From Cyanodermella asteris (Eukaryota > Ascomycota > Lecanoromycetes > Ostropales > Stictidaceae), in NCBI GenBank assembly GCA_900618795.1, contig UYJD01000009.1, positions 813,823-877,822 on the forward strand: DNA of 64,000 nucleotides, given 5' to 3'. Below, piece by piece: positions 32,204 to 41,616 of the stretch. Positions within the stretch are counted from its first letter, which is position 1, and the number at the start of each line of letters is the position of its first letter. A program made the position numbers and the translations under genes. The notes under the pieces are model-generated. The model was not told where the DNA came from. It ran no database searches and saw only the letters and a program-made list of their open reading frames with translations.

Positions 32204-33598
32204 TCAAGAGCGTGATAGTGGTTGTATGTGCGGTCGCAGCTGCTTGAAACGGTCGCTGGCGAGTCTTAGGCTGTCCGCATTCTTGCATGCGACAACTCGC
32301 AGGAGGTCTTTTGCCCGGTGGGCATTATCTTTGCCATAGAACGCTGTTCCAGATTTGTCAATGTAACTCCATCACAAGTTCAGCATGATTGTTCTCACCG
32401 CTGCCTGGTATTGTGACAATTCCAAATTCATGTATCAACCACCAGCAAATCTTGTAATCTCGCGACCGATTCTGTACTTCTTGGATTGCATCCACACCTT
32501 CGGGAAGCTTCAGCTTCTCGGTTGAAATGAGGAGAAAGTACGCCGAATGTGGCGTCGCATACTGCATTCAGTAGGTCAGCTGCACATACCTGCCGCGTGA
32601 GGCTGGGACCTAGCTACCGTAAGGCCAACGTCGTCAAGTATAGCACAAAGAACGCTCATCCTGTCTTGGAGCTCACGTCCATTGCTGCGCCAGAAACCCT
32701 GACTTTCCGCGTCTCGAAAGCCAGTGATGGCAGCAGCCTGCGGCGGGCCCGGTGCACAATGGCTCAAAGCAATATGAGCAAGCCTTACTGACTCCAGCAG
32801 ACATTCATTGCCTATCATCCAGCCAACTCTCCATCCGGTCGCGTTAAATGCCTTGCCCACCGAGCCAATAGATAAGGTATGCTGTCGTATGGAAGGACTC
32901 ATCGCAGCAATGTGAGCAACGGGATTTTCAGAGTAGCTGGTGTACTCGTAGACTTCATCTGCAATTATCACGACGCCCTTGCGCACGCAAACTTGGCCAA
33001 TTTCACGAAGCTCATGTTCATCGAATACCTTCCCGAGAGGGTTGTGAGGGCTGTTCACAACCACGATCTTTGTCTTTGCCGTGAATGCATCTTCGAACTC
33101 GGCAATGTCTAGCTTCCAAGCGTTGCTGTCGGTGTTCGTGCCGGCCGGAGTACCTGCTCGCAGTGGTACGTATACCGGCACGCCGCCTGAAAATTCAATC
33201 TGAATTCGATACAGCGGAAACGCCGGCTCCAGCAATATTACTTCGTCGCCCTCTTCGAGGAATGCCAAAAAAGCTGCCAACAAGGCCTCATGGGCCCCGG
33301 TGTGGATCAACACCTCTCGTTCCGCGGATAGCGAACACTTGTGGATCGAAGAATATGTATCGGCAATGCATCGACGGAATTCTGGCAGACCGCTGATGGG
33401 ACCATATTGGTTGATGTCGATCTTGCTCAACGCATCCTTGTATGCTTCCTGCAAGAATGCAGGTGGGTTGTGCTCAATCAAGCCGAGGCCCAGGTCCAGA
33501 AGGGGCGCTTTTGGAGAAGACTGCGCCCAGGTCGAGACCAAGGCGAACACGTCGTCGGAGAAGGTGCCAAGGCGTTTCGGGGCTCGTGGGGGCCACAT
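32204..33598 (-). CDS. Class I/II PLP aminotransferase (kynurenine-aminotransferase-like)
   Basis: Three exons, 33598-32618, 32561-32399 and 32343-32204, giving 427 residues. Intron 1 (56 nt, GTAGCT...CAG) joins DDVGLT to YATPHSAYFLL; intron 2 (55 nt, GTGAGA...CAG) joins VTIPGS to AFYGKDNAHRAK. Both joins match family sequence and hold the frame. Active-site features: NQYGPISGLPEFR near 63-75, NSPHNPLG at 182-189 (Asn for the PLP ring), DEVYE at 214-218, SVGKAFNATGWRVGW with the PLP Lys at 249 and Arg 257 for the substrate carboxylate. The family transfers amino groups from aromatic or sulfur amino acids to 2-oxo acids, or does beta-lyase chemistry. In peptide clusters PLP enzymes can remodel a side chain or supply a building block; the role here is unknown. 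A TAC/TTC-rich leader is absent. Confidence 0.85.
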
Positions 33599-34678
33599 CG
33601 GTCCTATGACTCGAAACTGTCAGTCAAGAAACGGTGATGATGTTCCTATGCGGGACCCCTGAGGACGCCCAAATCCTTCAAGACAGCCAGGTTATAGGGT
33701 TGAGTGGAAGTATCAGCGAAATTCACGGTGATGAGCTGGCGGAGCTCGTTGTCCAGGGAAAGGTAAATAGCAAACACGTTCAGAACGCCGTCAGCCACCC
33801 ACCTAGTATGTACGTGCTGCAAGCAAGGCGTTCTTAAGGGTTGAGATAAGCACTTGCGGAGAGTCTTCGTGCCAGTGCTTGTCGCACACCTAAGACTAAA
33901 AGAGGACGGCAGCCGATGAGTGCATTTCATCGATTGGCCGAGGCAAGGGCGCGGCAATATCGTGGCGGGGTCTGGTCATGACAAGCTTGTTGGGAAAGTT
34001 AGCGAAGTGAGCATGGCATTGAGATGGTGTATTTCGACCTTGCATACCTAGATATCCAGTCTGTGAGATGCATCAGTCACAGGCCGGCGTCCAGGCGTCT
34101 TAGGGAGGCTGCCCGGCGGTGTTGGCAGGATACTCGGCGGGCGCAGTGGAGTGCTCAGTTGCCCCAGCCTTGTTTTAGGCGGCTTGGGCCGGCGAGGGTG
34201 ACTTCCGACTCCCTGCGTCACAGCCCGTTCGAGCCCGAAGCTTTATCTATCACACCTTCACGTGATCACGTAGCAGAGTCCGGGCTGTCATCCTGCAGCC
34301 TTGCGCTCCACAATTGGATGTCGCCCCATAAACAGGATCGAACCGAGGGATTGGTGGGGACGAAGGTTTCCACTTGTCGACAAAGTTCAGCCACGCGACG
34401 ACTACATCCTGCCAGCTGGCACCGTGAGATAAGTTACAAGTATGATAAGTCTCCGCCCCACCACCAAGTCGTGCCGTCTGCCCACCCATGCCGAGCTCAG
34501 CGCTGACTCCACTTCAAGACGAGACTTGTTGGACATGCACTATTGCGGCAGGATGTGTGATCGAACCAATCCCTAGCGCTTGTGCATTATACTACACCAG
34601 CTGTGACCGACGGCTTCTGAGAAGCCCAAGTTCGACCTCCATGTGTTGAGCCGGGCGCAACACCAGCAATCCGCAGCA
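33599..34678. other. Divergent intergenic region, aminotransferase and UstYa-1
   Basis: About 1.1 kb between two divergently transcribed cluster genes. No coding stretch was recognised. A tRNA-like string near 34557-34610 (minus strand) was examined and rejected because its stems do not pair. Confidence 0.5.
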
Positions 34679-35580
34679 ATGTCTTTCGATGAATCTGCTC
34701 GACCTTTTCTTGGGCGGAGGGTCGATGTCGGTAGCGAATCCGACGATGGAATCAAGGAAGACTTTCCAGTCCACAAGAAACGGCAGTCAAGCGGTATTCC
34801 GTGGCTACTGCGACACAAATGGGCTGCAGTTCATGTTTCGGCTCTCCTGATCTATACCACTGTCACAGCATCTCTCCTATGGCATTTGACCAGGGTCAGC
34901 CCTCTGAATGAAGGTATCTCGTCTATTTCCGTGTGCCAGACTCGGTGACTGACGCAATCAAACAGGTCCCCTACAAGACCTTGACTTGCGATTCGAATCT
35001 CGGATTTTTCCGAACCTCAGCGGCAACCCTTACTGGGGCAAGCCTAGTGAGAAGCTGGAGCAGGCGTGGGACGGTCTCCTCTCTGGCATGAACATCCGGG
35101 TGACTGCGGACGAACTTGCTGCTTCGAAGCAACAATCAGTGCCAATGCAGAGCAGTGGTGGCTATTTGGCCTGGCTCTCTTTGCATCACGACCTTCACTG
35201 TCTACGACTCATACATAGATACGTCTACCGAGGCCACTATTTGCCAAATAGGACGAGCCACGAGAATGACCACATGAGACTTCACATGGGTAAGGTCTCG
35301 TCTTTACTCCCGCAAGCTGCAAGCAATGCTGACTGTGGCTGAAGAACACTGCCTAGAGATGGCGCGTCAGAGAGCACTTTGCAGCGTCGATACTACGTTA
35401 CGAGTCTTTGAGTGGCTGCCAGCCAACGACGAGCCCGTCTTCAAAATCAAAGAGCCACCCAGGCAGTGCGTCGACTGGGAGGCGGTTGTCAAGTCCATTG
35501 AACACCGTCAAATATCACAAGCGGAAGTCGATGCTCTAAGGAACCCTTCAGGGCCTGCGCAGAGTGAGCCACCTGCATGA
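34679..35580 (+). CDS. UstYa-family (DUF3328) oxidase-like protein 1
   Basis: Three exons, 34679-34913, 34966-35289 and 35345-35580, giving 264 residues. Introns of 52 nt (GTATCT...CAG) and 55 nt (GTAAGG...AAG) fit exactly in phase; the second join completes a diagnostic motif across the splice. A cytosolic N-terminus of about 48 residues is followed by one transmembrane segment (WAAVHVSALLIYTTVTASLLW). The lumenal part has the two family motifs HxxHC: HDLHC in LSLHHDLHCLRLIHRY, and HMEHC in LHMEHCLEMARQRALC. RQCVDW near the C-terminus fits the usual Cys-x-x-Trp. UstYa/UstYb proteins install the Tyr-based ether or C-C crosslinks that close dikaritin rings, probably with copper, in the secretory path. 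It ends 60 bases from the convergent second copy and lies 1.4 kb from the precursor gene. Confidence 0.88.
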
Positions 35581-35640
35581 TCCGGGTTCTAGTTTGCAGA
35601 CTTCTGTTGCAGGCTCATCTAATTCCCTGTTCGAATGATG

Positions 35641-36388
35641 CTATCTGTGAACACGCTCATGTAATGGCGCATCGCCTTCGTGCTTCTGCTTTGGCGTATG
35701 ATGCCAACCCTCCCATTGCGCCATCCATCCATTCAATTGTTCCCAGTTTTTACACTGATGCTCTGTACCAAAGCCCGTGACACCACCAATGGTGTCATTG
35801 ACCAATTCGATCGTCAAATCAGGCTGGCACATGATGTTTTGGCGGAGCAGGTCGAGACAGTGATGCGCGTGGTCCGGCGAGGCGTGGAAAGGGAGATCGC
35901 TCACGTTCAATGACCGCCCTTCCGATACAGCATCGAGCAATAAGTAGTATCCATGTCGAAGTCCATCCACACAGTGCAGAGTGTGGAAGACGCTGAAAGC
36001 TGATCGTTCCGGGGCTATCTGCGGATGTTTGAAGAAGCCTCCTTGAACAGGGAAGAGCGACTTCCACGCCTCATTTGAGTCTGGAGAAGGCCTTGCACCA
36101 AACCTAGCGTCAAACTGAAAGATTCGGGTTGTGGTATCGACTTGAAGCTCTGTCAGTACTCATAGACTAACTGGGCATCTTCTTGAACGTACGCGTGATC
36201 ACAGAATCGCCGCTTGATCTACCCTGCCTTCGACCGGCAAGGAACGACAGCAAGATAGATGATACCCAAAAGACAATTGAGATGATCACAAATCTGCGCT
36301 GGCTCATTTGGAGAACGAACGGCGCCCGGTAAGTGGAGTTTCTTTCATCGTTGGAAGTCAATCGACTATACTTAATATTCGTGTTCAT
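35641..36388 (-). CDS. UstYa-family (DUF3328) oxidase-like protein 2
   Basis: Two exons, 36388-36193 and 36149-35641, giving 234 residues. The 43-nt intron (GTACGT...ACTGACAG) is short but keeps the frame and joins DSVIT to QLQVDTTTRIF. The N-terminus holds one transmembrane segment (RFVIISIVFWVSSILLSFLAG). The lumenal domain is a very good family match: FDARFGARPSP, NEAWKSLFPVQGGFF, APERSAFSVFHTLHCVDGL with the first HxxHC, then DHAHHCLDLLRQNIMC with the second. GGVTGFGTEHQCKNW follows. All four His and both Cys that define the family are present, so it should be active as an oxidative cyclase. It is divergent from the precursor gene, sharing a 613-bp upstream region, and convergent with copy 1. 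The two copies are clearly paralogs but quite different, so they may make different bonds in the same peptide. Confidence 0.92.
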
Positions 36389-37001
36389 CTTCGCTCTCTT
36401 CTCTCAGAGGCTGGTGAGTAGGGAAGACCCAGCCCTCCAGAGTCCCAGCTAGTCAAGGCTGCGACGTATATTACATAAAACCTAATTACCTCACCTGGAC
36501 AGGCTACACTGCAAGACGGGAGCGGATGTGTTGTACAAGCTAATGGCGCGGTCGGACTCTCTGTCAAGAGCACGTTTCTCAAAACGTGATGGTGTGACGG
36601 CCACCTGGCCGCACCCCCATTCCAAAAATCACATGCCGAGCGATTACTGTATCATTGATGAGCGATCCAGCAGCCCTTAACACTCACCGCATTTTGCGGC
36701 AGGGTGACTCTCCAAGATCAGCAAGACGATAACAGCTGACCCGAATGATACGGACGACACTGCGCCACCCTCGTGCTTGGTGATGCCATCCCTGTACGTA
36801 CCCCATCTTCCAGTAATAGCCTTGCTGTTGGCTGCAACCATCGCGGACGATCTTGGAGGCATATCTACCGCTTGACTCGGAGCCAGCTGTTGATACATTT
36901 GCTCTTCTCCCTTGCGTCCATTTTTGCTTTGCAACACCGCCTGTCTCTCCACTTTCTCCACTTGTCTCTTCGAAATTCTCAACTTTCGAACAGAATCGAC
37001 A
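36389..37001. promoter_or_regulatory. Shared upstream region of UstYa-2 and the peptide precursor
   Basis: 613 bases between two divergently transcribed cluster genes, so it should hold both promoters and allow joint control. The part before the precursor start is rich in short C/T runs. I cannot name a specific operator. Confidence 0.45.
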
Positions 37002-37539
37002 ATGCAGATCTCAAAGCACTTGCTCCTCTTTGTGAGCGCTGTTTCAGCCGCCGTCCTACGTAAGTGCAAAGCCCTTCGCACCTCGAGCAATTTCATCACA
37101 AAACACTCACTAACATTCTTGTGAAGCTGTCCGCGATGCTGAAGCAGTCGCTTACCCCGACGCGTACAAACGAGACGCTGAGGCCGTAGCATACCCTGAT
37201 GCTTACAAGCGCGATGCTGAAGCGGTTGCGTATCCGGACGCATATAAGCGTGAGGCTGGTATGCTTTTAGCCCCCTCTCCCCCTTTCAGTATCTGAAGAC
37301 TTTGTGCTGAGACGGCAGTAGTCGCCTATCCAGACGCTTACAAGAGGGATGCGGAAGCTGTCGCCTATCCTGACGCATATAAGCGTGACGCTGAGGCAGT
37401 TGCGTACCCAGACGCGTACAAGAGAGATGCCGAAGCCGTCGCGTATCCAGATGCTTACAAGAGAGACGCCGAGGCCGTTGCCTACCCGGATGCCTACAAG
37501 AGGGATGCCGAGGCGGTTGCATATCCTGACGCCTACTAG
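37002..37539 (+). CDS. Secreted multi-core peptide precursor (dikaritin-type RiPP)
   Basis: Three exons, 37002-37059, 37127-37258 and 37319-37539, giving 136 residues. Intron 1 has GTAAGT, a CTAAC branch and an AAG acceptor; intron 2 has GTATGC and a CAG acceptor at 37318. The N-terminus is a signal peptide (MQISKHLLLFVSAVSAAVLP). After a single Arg the rest is nine copies of the core VAYPDAY, residues 27-33 to 130-136, in a 13-residue unit DAEAVAYPDAYKR. Eight Lys-Arg pairs separate the cores; the ninth ends at the stop. Unit 4, which follows the second intron, has EAV where DAEA is expected. Kex2 should cut after each KR, Kex1 trim the KR, and an X-Ala dipeptidyl peptidase could remove DA-EA, leaving VAYPDAY. 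The two Tyr per core and the two UstYa genes point to a Tyr-crosslinked cyclic peptide. An alpha-pheromone is unlikely because the Trp/Gly-Gln core pattern is absent. Confidence 0.93.
37135..37536 (+). repeat. Nine-unit 39-bp coding repeat of the precursor
   Basis: Imperfect tandem repeat of 39 bp, interrupted by one intron (37259-37318). The nine copies are identical in the core peptide but differ at many third positions: all four Pro codons, and several Ala, Val, Tyr and Asp codons, appear among the copies. Confidence 0.95.
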
Positions 37540-38827
37540 CTTGACGAGATACTCAAGCCGCTGCTAAATTTTTTCCGGATGTAGCTTTATATTGGGACTA
37601 TCAGACACTTTTTCCGAGACAGTGCCGTGAGAGCGAAATCGTGCTATGCGAATGAAGATTTATTATGATTACCTGACTGAATTTCATCATACATCGAAGG
37701 CGCTCCCATTCGTCGATGAACTCATAAGCTCCAGTGACACGTGCTCGAGTCCAGAACATGTGCATGCGCAGATAATTCTCCCAGCACACTAGTTTGAGCG
37801 TATTATTGAGCGTGCCGAGTGAAATTTTTCAAAATTCTTACACTACGATAGTATACAGCCTCGTCGCTTTTGGCTCCTCCGACAATGTGTTTTCTGCCAT
37901 GCATACACTAGTAGCACTGCCTTGTTCTAGTTCATCAAATAATCTAAAAACAGCAAGCACTATCAGTTCGTGTCCAGCGAGCTCAGCTAGCTATCGGCCG
38001 CTCCAGACGTCCAACACAATTGTGACGGCTCAGATCGGCTCGGTGCTGACACACATTTGCAACCCACCCCATCCGCATGTCATCGATTAATCCCGGTCGA
38101 CTGGCTGATTTGGGGATAATTGCACCATTCGAAAATCAGACAAAGAGGCTTCCTTCCTCACACCACTTTTTTGTTCCAACGCACCACGAGCTGAGATGAT
38201 CAAAATCCCAAGGATATTTCCGTGGCGCAGTGCAGGGGGGGGGAGGGTGGCTCGAAATACTTTATTCTTCTGACACGCGCACCAACATTGCGCCACTGGC
38301 GAACGTGGTGGGTAACATCTATCGAGGCAGCCCGATGATTGATACGGATATGCAGTACGGTAGATCGTTCTCGACAGTCACATGGCACGCACAGGCTTTC
38401 CAGCCATTCTCTTAGCACCGGCGCCCTAAAACCTCCAACTGGGCCCGTTTATCTGAACTGGAACGCTGAGGCTGAGGCCAAGAGTGAGAGGGCGTGTTAA
38501 ATGGCTGAGATTGGAGTTCACGAAGGCTGTGAGGGCTACCAGCCCCCACTCCTCCCTGTGAAGGTGTTCTTCGGAAACTGACTTGATACTCGAAAGTCTG
38601 ACCTGTTGATTTGACGCCCTCGTTCTATTCTCGAGTAGTTTCCCACCGGACTTGGCACGTATGGTCTTCAGCGCCGATGCCTCGTCCATTTCTCTTCTCT
38701 GAACCTCTTCTTCCACGTCCTTGGTGGATCTTGACCAGCTCTCTCGTGGTTCATTAGGCTGCCTTCCAACTTGATCAGCAATCGTGAGCCGACAAGGAGT
38801 TCTTTCATTTCCGTCATCATCATCAAC
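37540..38827. other. Intergenic region between precursor and Pth11-like gene
   Basis: About 1.3 kb. It holds the precursor 3' end and the promoter of the next gene. It contains a G-run near 38236 and no supported gene. Confidence 0.5.
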
Positions 38828-40089
38828 ATGAGCTCGGATGCTACCGAATCGCCGTTCGGCCCCATTACGCAGGCCGACATGGAGGCCGATTTCAGCGGGT
38901 CCATCATCGCAGCAAACATTGCGGTCGTGGTTCTCGCCGTAGTTGCCGTGGCTTTGAGAGTGGTAGCACGCAGATACATGAAGCTACCCCTGCTCTGGGA
39001 CGATTGGATGATATTCATGGCCCTGGTAGGTGCAAAACGAACTCCATCAAGTTTGCAGATTTGCACATGCTCACCAGATTTTGGCTAACATCTTTCTTCC
39101 GACAGCCTTTTGCCGTCGCACTGGCCACAATGACCTGTATTTCCGCCAAACATGGTCTGGGAAAGCATGTTTACGCCATCGCTCCCGACGACTTGCCGAT
39201 CCAAGCCAAGACCTTCATCTCAACTGAGCTCCTGTGGGCTTCATCGCTTCCGTTCATCAAATGCTCGCTCCTCTTCTTCTACGTACGCATCTTTGGGACT
39301 CTCAAATACTTCCGAACCATCGGCTGGTGGCTCGGAGGCTTCAATTTCGTTTACGCCGCCCAAGTCATTCTAGTCTGCGCTTTCCAATGCATTCCTCTGG
39401 CTGCAGTCTGGGATATGACCATCACGGATAAGCACTGCATCGACTCCGGGCTGTACTTCATCATTGGGTCAGTCCCAGATTTTGTGACGGACATAATCAC
39501 CCTGATCCTGCCAGTTCCAGCGATCTGGGGTTTGCATACCAGTCTGGCGCAGAGGATCATGTTGTTGGGCGTGTTTGCGTTAGGCTCTTTGTAAGTCCGA
39601 CGGCCTCCTCCCCACTCATCTGTCGCTGGCTGACTCGTCAAATTTAGCACTTGTGTCTGCTCTCTCGTCCGCTTCGCAATGCTCTGCATCTATGGCCGCA
39701 ACCCAGACGTGACCTGGGCGCTGGGCAACCTGGGTATCTGGTCGACCGTCGAAGTCTGCATTGCCATCGTGGCCGCCTGTCTCCCAACACACTGGCCTCT
39801 CATCACAGCTGTTTTCCCGGGTCTTCGCCGTCGTGGCACTGCCACCCCAGCTCGGCCCGGAGACTATGCCAGCGGAGGCCGGGGCCGCAAGAACTTGTCG
39901 CGCAAGGATCCCGGGGCCACCTACGGCTTGAGCGCTAAAGGAACGTACAATGAACTTGCGGACAGGTACCATGATCCAATGACCAAGACCACGGTGAGAA
40001 ACGAGGTCACGGCGACGAGGGAACCGGGTTGGGAGATGGAGATACCCAGAACGGGTATACGGGTTCAAACAACCCATTCAGTTATCTGA
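38828..40089 (+). CDS. Pth11-like integral membrane protein (fungal rhodopsin-type domain)
   Basis: Three exons, 38828-39025, 39106-39590 and 39648-40089, giving 374 residues. Introns of 80 nt and 57 nt have good GTAGGT and GTAAGT donors. The ATG at 38828 (MSSDATESP) precedes an extracellular N-terminus and seven predicted membrane segments, for example IIAANIAVVVLAVVAVALRVV, TELLWASSLPFIKCSLLFFY and IWSTVEVCIAIVAACLP. Typical family phrases are LLWDDWMIF, HGLGKHV, FYVRIFGTLKYFR, CIDSGLYFIIGSVPDFVTDI and LPVPAIW. The C-terminal tail is basic and Ser/Thr-rich and should lie in the cytosol. Members are orphan membrane proteins related to the Pth11 class of fungal G-protein-coupled receptors; few have ligands. 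Within the cluster it might sense or respond to the peptide, but that is inference. Confidence 0.85.
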
Positions 40090-40297
40090 AGGCAGCTTGT
40101 GCGGGGATGGCAGTGTTCGGTAGTGGATTGTAAGTCCAAGCCTCCAATAGAAAAATAGATACGTATGTGCTTGGTACATGAGGCCTTGTAGACTGCACGG
40201 AGGGGTATAATTACTATTGAAGTCCACTGCTAGCTCGCTTTGAACATGTTGCAGGCACGCTGTGGCTCTAGTCCACCGCTTCACCGCTCCGTTCGCT

Positions 40298-41077
40298 TCA
40301 CTCTTGCTTGGCCGCGGCCAAAAGCTTATCGGCGATCTGTTGTGGCGAGGCCAGGAAGGCCATATGGCCCAACGGGACCTCGTCGACTTTGGCTTTGATC
40401 GAGTCTGCGAAATGATCCTGGTATGAAAGAGGTAGACAGGCGTCTGCTGTGCACTTCAGGTATGTGCTCGGTACCTTGTCCCAGCCGACATACTCGATCG
40501 TCTCATTCCAATTGCCGCCAGGCTGGTTCTCCAACAACGGCAAGTATTTGGCCGTCACGTCGGCCGGGACGTCGTTGAAGAGAAGCTTGGCCGGCTCGTG
40601 GCAATACATTTTGTCACCCTGCAGACGGCACACTGTCAGTCACCCTGGTCGCAACGCACAAAAGATAGCTTGCAGCATGCTCCGCTCTCTTACCTGAAAG
40701 TCCATGAACGGTAGGTCTTTGTGCTTGTAACCGAGCGGAAACACGCCCGCCGTGATGAAGTAGAAGCCAACGACTCCAGGCCCGGTGGGATCGGTGGTCT
40801 CGAGACCCTTTGTTGCTCCGGCAGAGATCATGCCGCCGGCACTGTGGCCGACAACCAAAAGGCGCTTGCCATCGTCTTTGACGAGCTTCGTGATGACTTG
40901 CTGCACGCCGACGATATCGTCGTTCATGGTAGGGTTGCCCGGGTTCGCGGTACCCGTTGAGCGGAGCGGAGCGACATGGCTATCGATGCCGTGGGCGGTG
41001 AGAATCTCGCGGAGCGGATCAAACACAGAGGTCCCCTCCCATAACCCGGGAACGAGAACGATTGACAGAGGAGCCAT
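40298..41077 (-). CDS. Alpha/beta-hydrolase, small esterase type
   Basis: Two exons, 41077-40694 and 40618-40298, giving 234 residues. The 75-nt intron (GTAAGA...CTGCAG) joins LPFMDFQ to GDKMYCHEPAK in phase 0. The ATG at 41077 begins MAPLSIVLVPGLWEG, the first beta-strand and oxyanion region of this family, so no leader is missing. The nucleophile elbow is GHSAGG with Ser near residue 79; the acid is plausibly in CTADACLPL; the His lies in VPLGHMAFL. No signal peptide, so it is cytosolic. Relatives are small fungal hydrolases with unknown substrates and are common in metabolite clusters, where some hydrolyse esters or act as cyclases. It is convergent with the Pth11-like gene. Confidence 0.85.
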
Positions 41078-41616
41078 GAGTGATACAAGAGATGTTACTG
41101 CGGGTCGTGAAGGGGCAGAACAGGGATTGCGTCGTCGGGTTTTCCGCCGTGTAGCTTCTTCAGCAGTAGGGGGAGAAAGCAATGCTGGTGGTGCTGAGCA
41201 TTGCCGGGCTGAGTCAGGGCCCGACCTTGCCGCTGCAGGTAAGCCGGATGAGTGGCCGCTGTGAGATATAGTGTAGACTGTAAGAATGAAGTGTGAGTGT
41301 GAGTGTGGGTGAGGAGTAAGTGTGCATGGCATGAGCGGGGAAGTCGACTTTACTGCTGCTAAGTGGTGTGCAAAGCATGACCGGTCTCGACCAGCCAGCC
41401 GTGTGTCTTGTGTAACATGTCGGACTCTCTCCTGTCCTGTCCTGTCCTGTCATGTATTTTACTGTACTACACCAACTTCGTGTTGGGCCTTCGAAAAATG
41501 ATGCGCCAGTTGTCACTTGTGGCACGTGTATGCAAGAAAGAAAGTCAGTGAAGCATTCTGGACTAGGCTTTCACATGCCAACTGTGCCGTTTCGTTATCG
41601 CAAGTGTCAGCATCGT
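41078..41616. other. Intergenic region, same-strand genes
   Basis: About 540 bases upstream of the small hydrolase and downstream of the WrbA gene. It includes short GTGA/GAGT-rich runs and a CCTGT repeat (about 41433-41452). No gene was recognised. Confidence 0.45.

Noticed and set aside
32562-32597. 28-nt intron GTATGT...CAG in the aminotransferase gene
   Set aside because: Too short and out of phase; the 56-nt intron 32562-32617 keeps the frame and gives a family-like join.
34550-34620. tRNA-like stretch on the minus strand with D-arm and T-loop-like strings
   Set aside because: The T-stem and acceptor stem do not pair; at best a chance likeness or very old remnant.
37286-37522. Long open stretch on the minus strand across the precursor repeats
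   Set aside because: It is an antisense shadow of the 39-bp repeat; no family features, and the plus strand has splice signals, signal peptide and KR sites.
37002-37539. Precursor as a mating alpha-pheromone gene
   Set aside because: Signal peptide and KR/X-Ala layout are similar, but the core lacks the Trp...Gly-Gln pattern of ascomycete alpha-pheromones and it lies beside UstYa genes.
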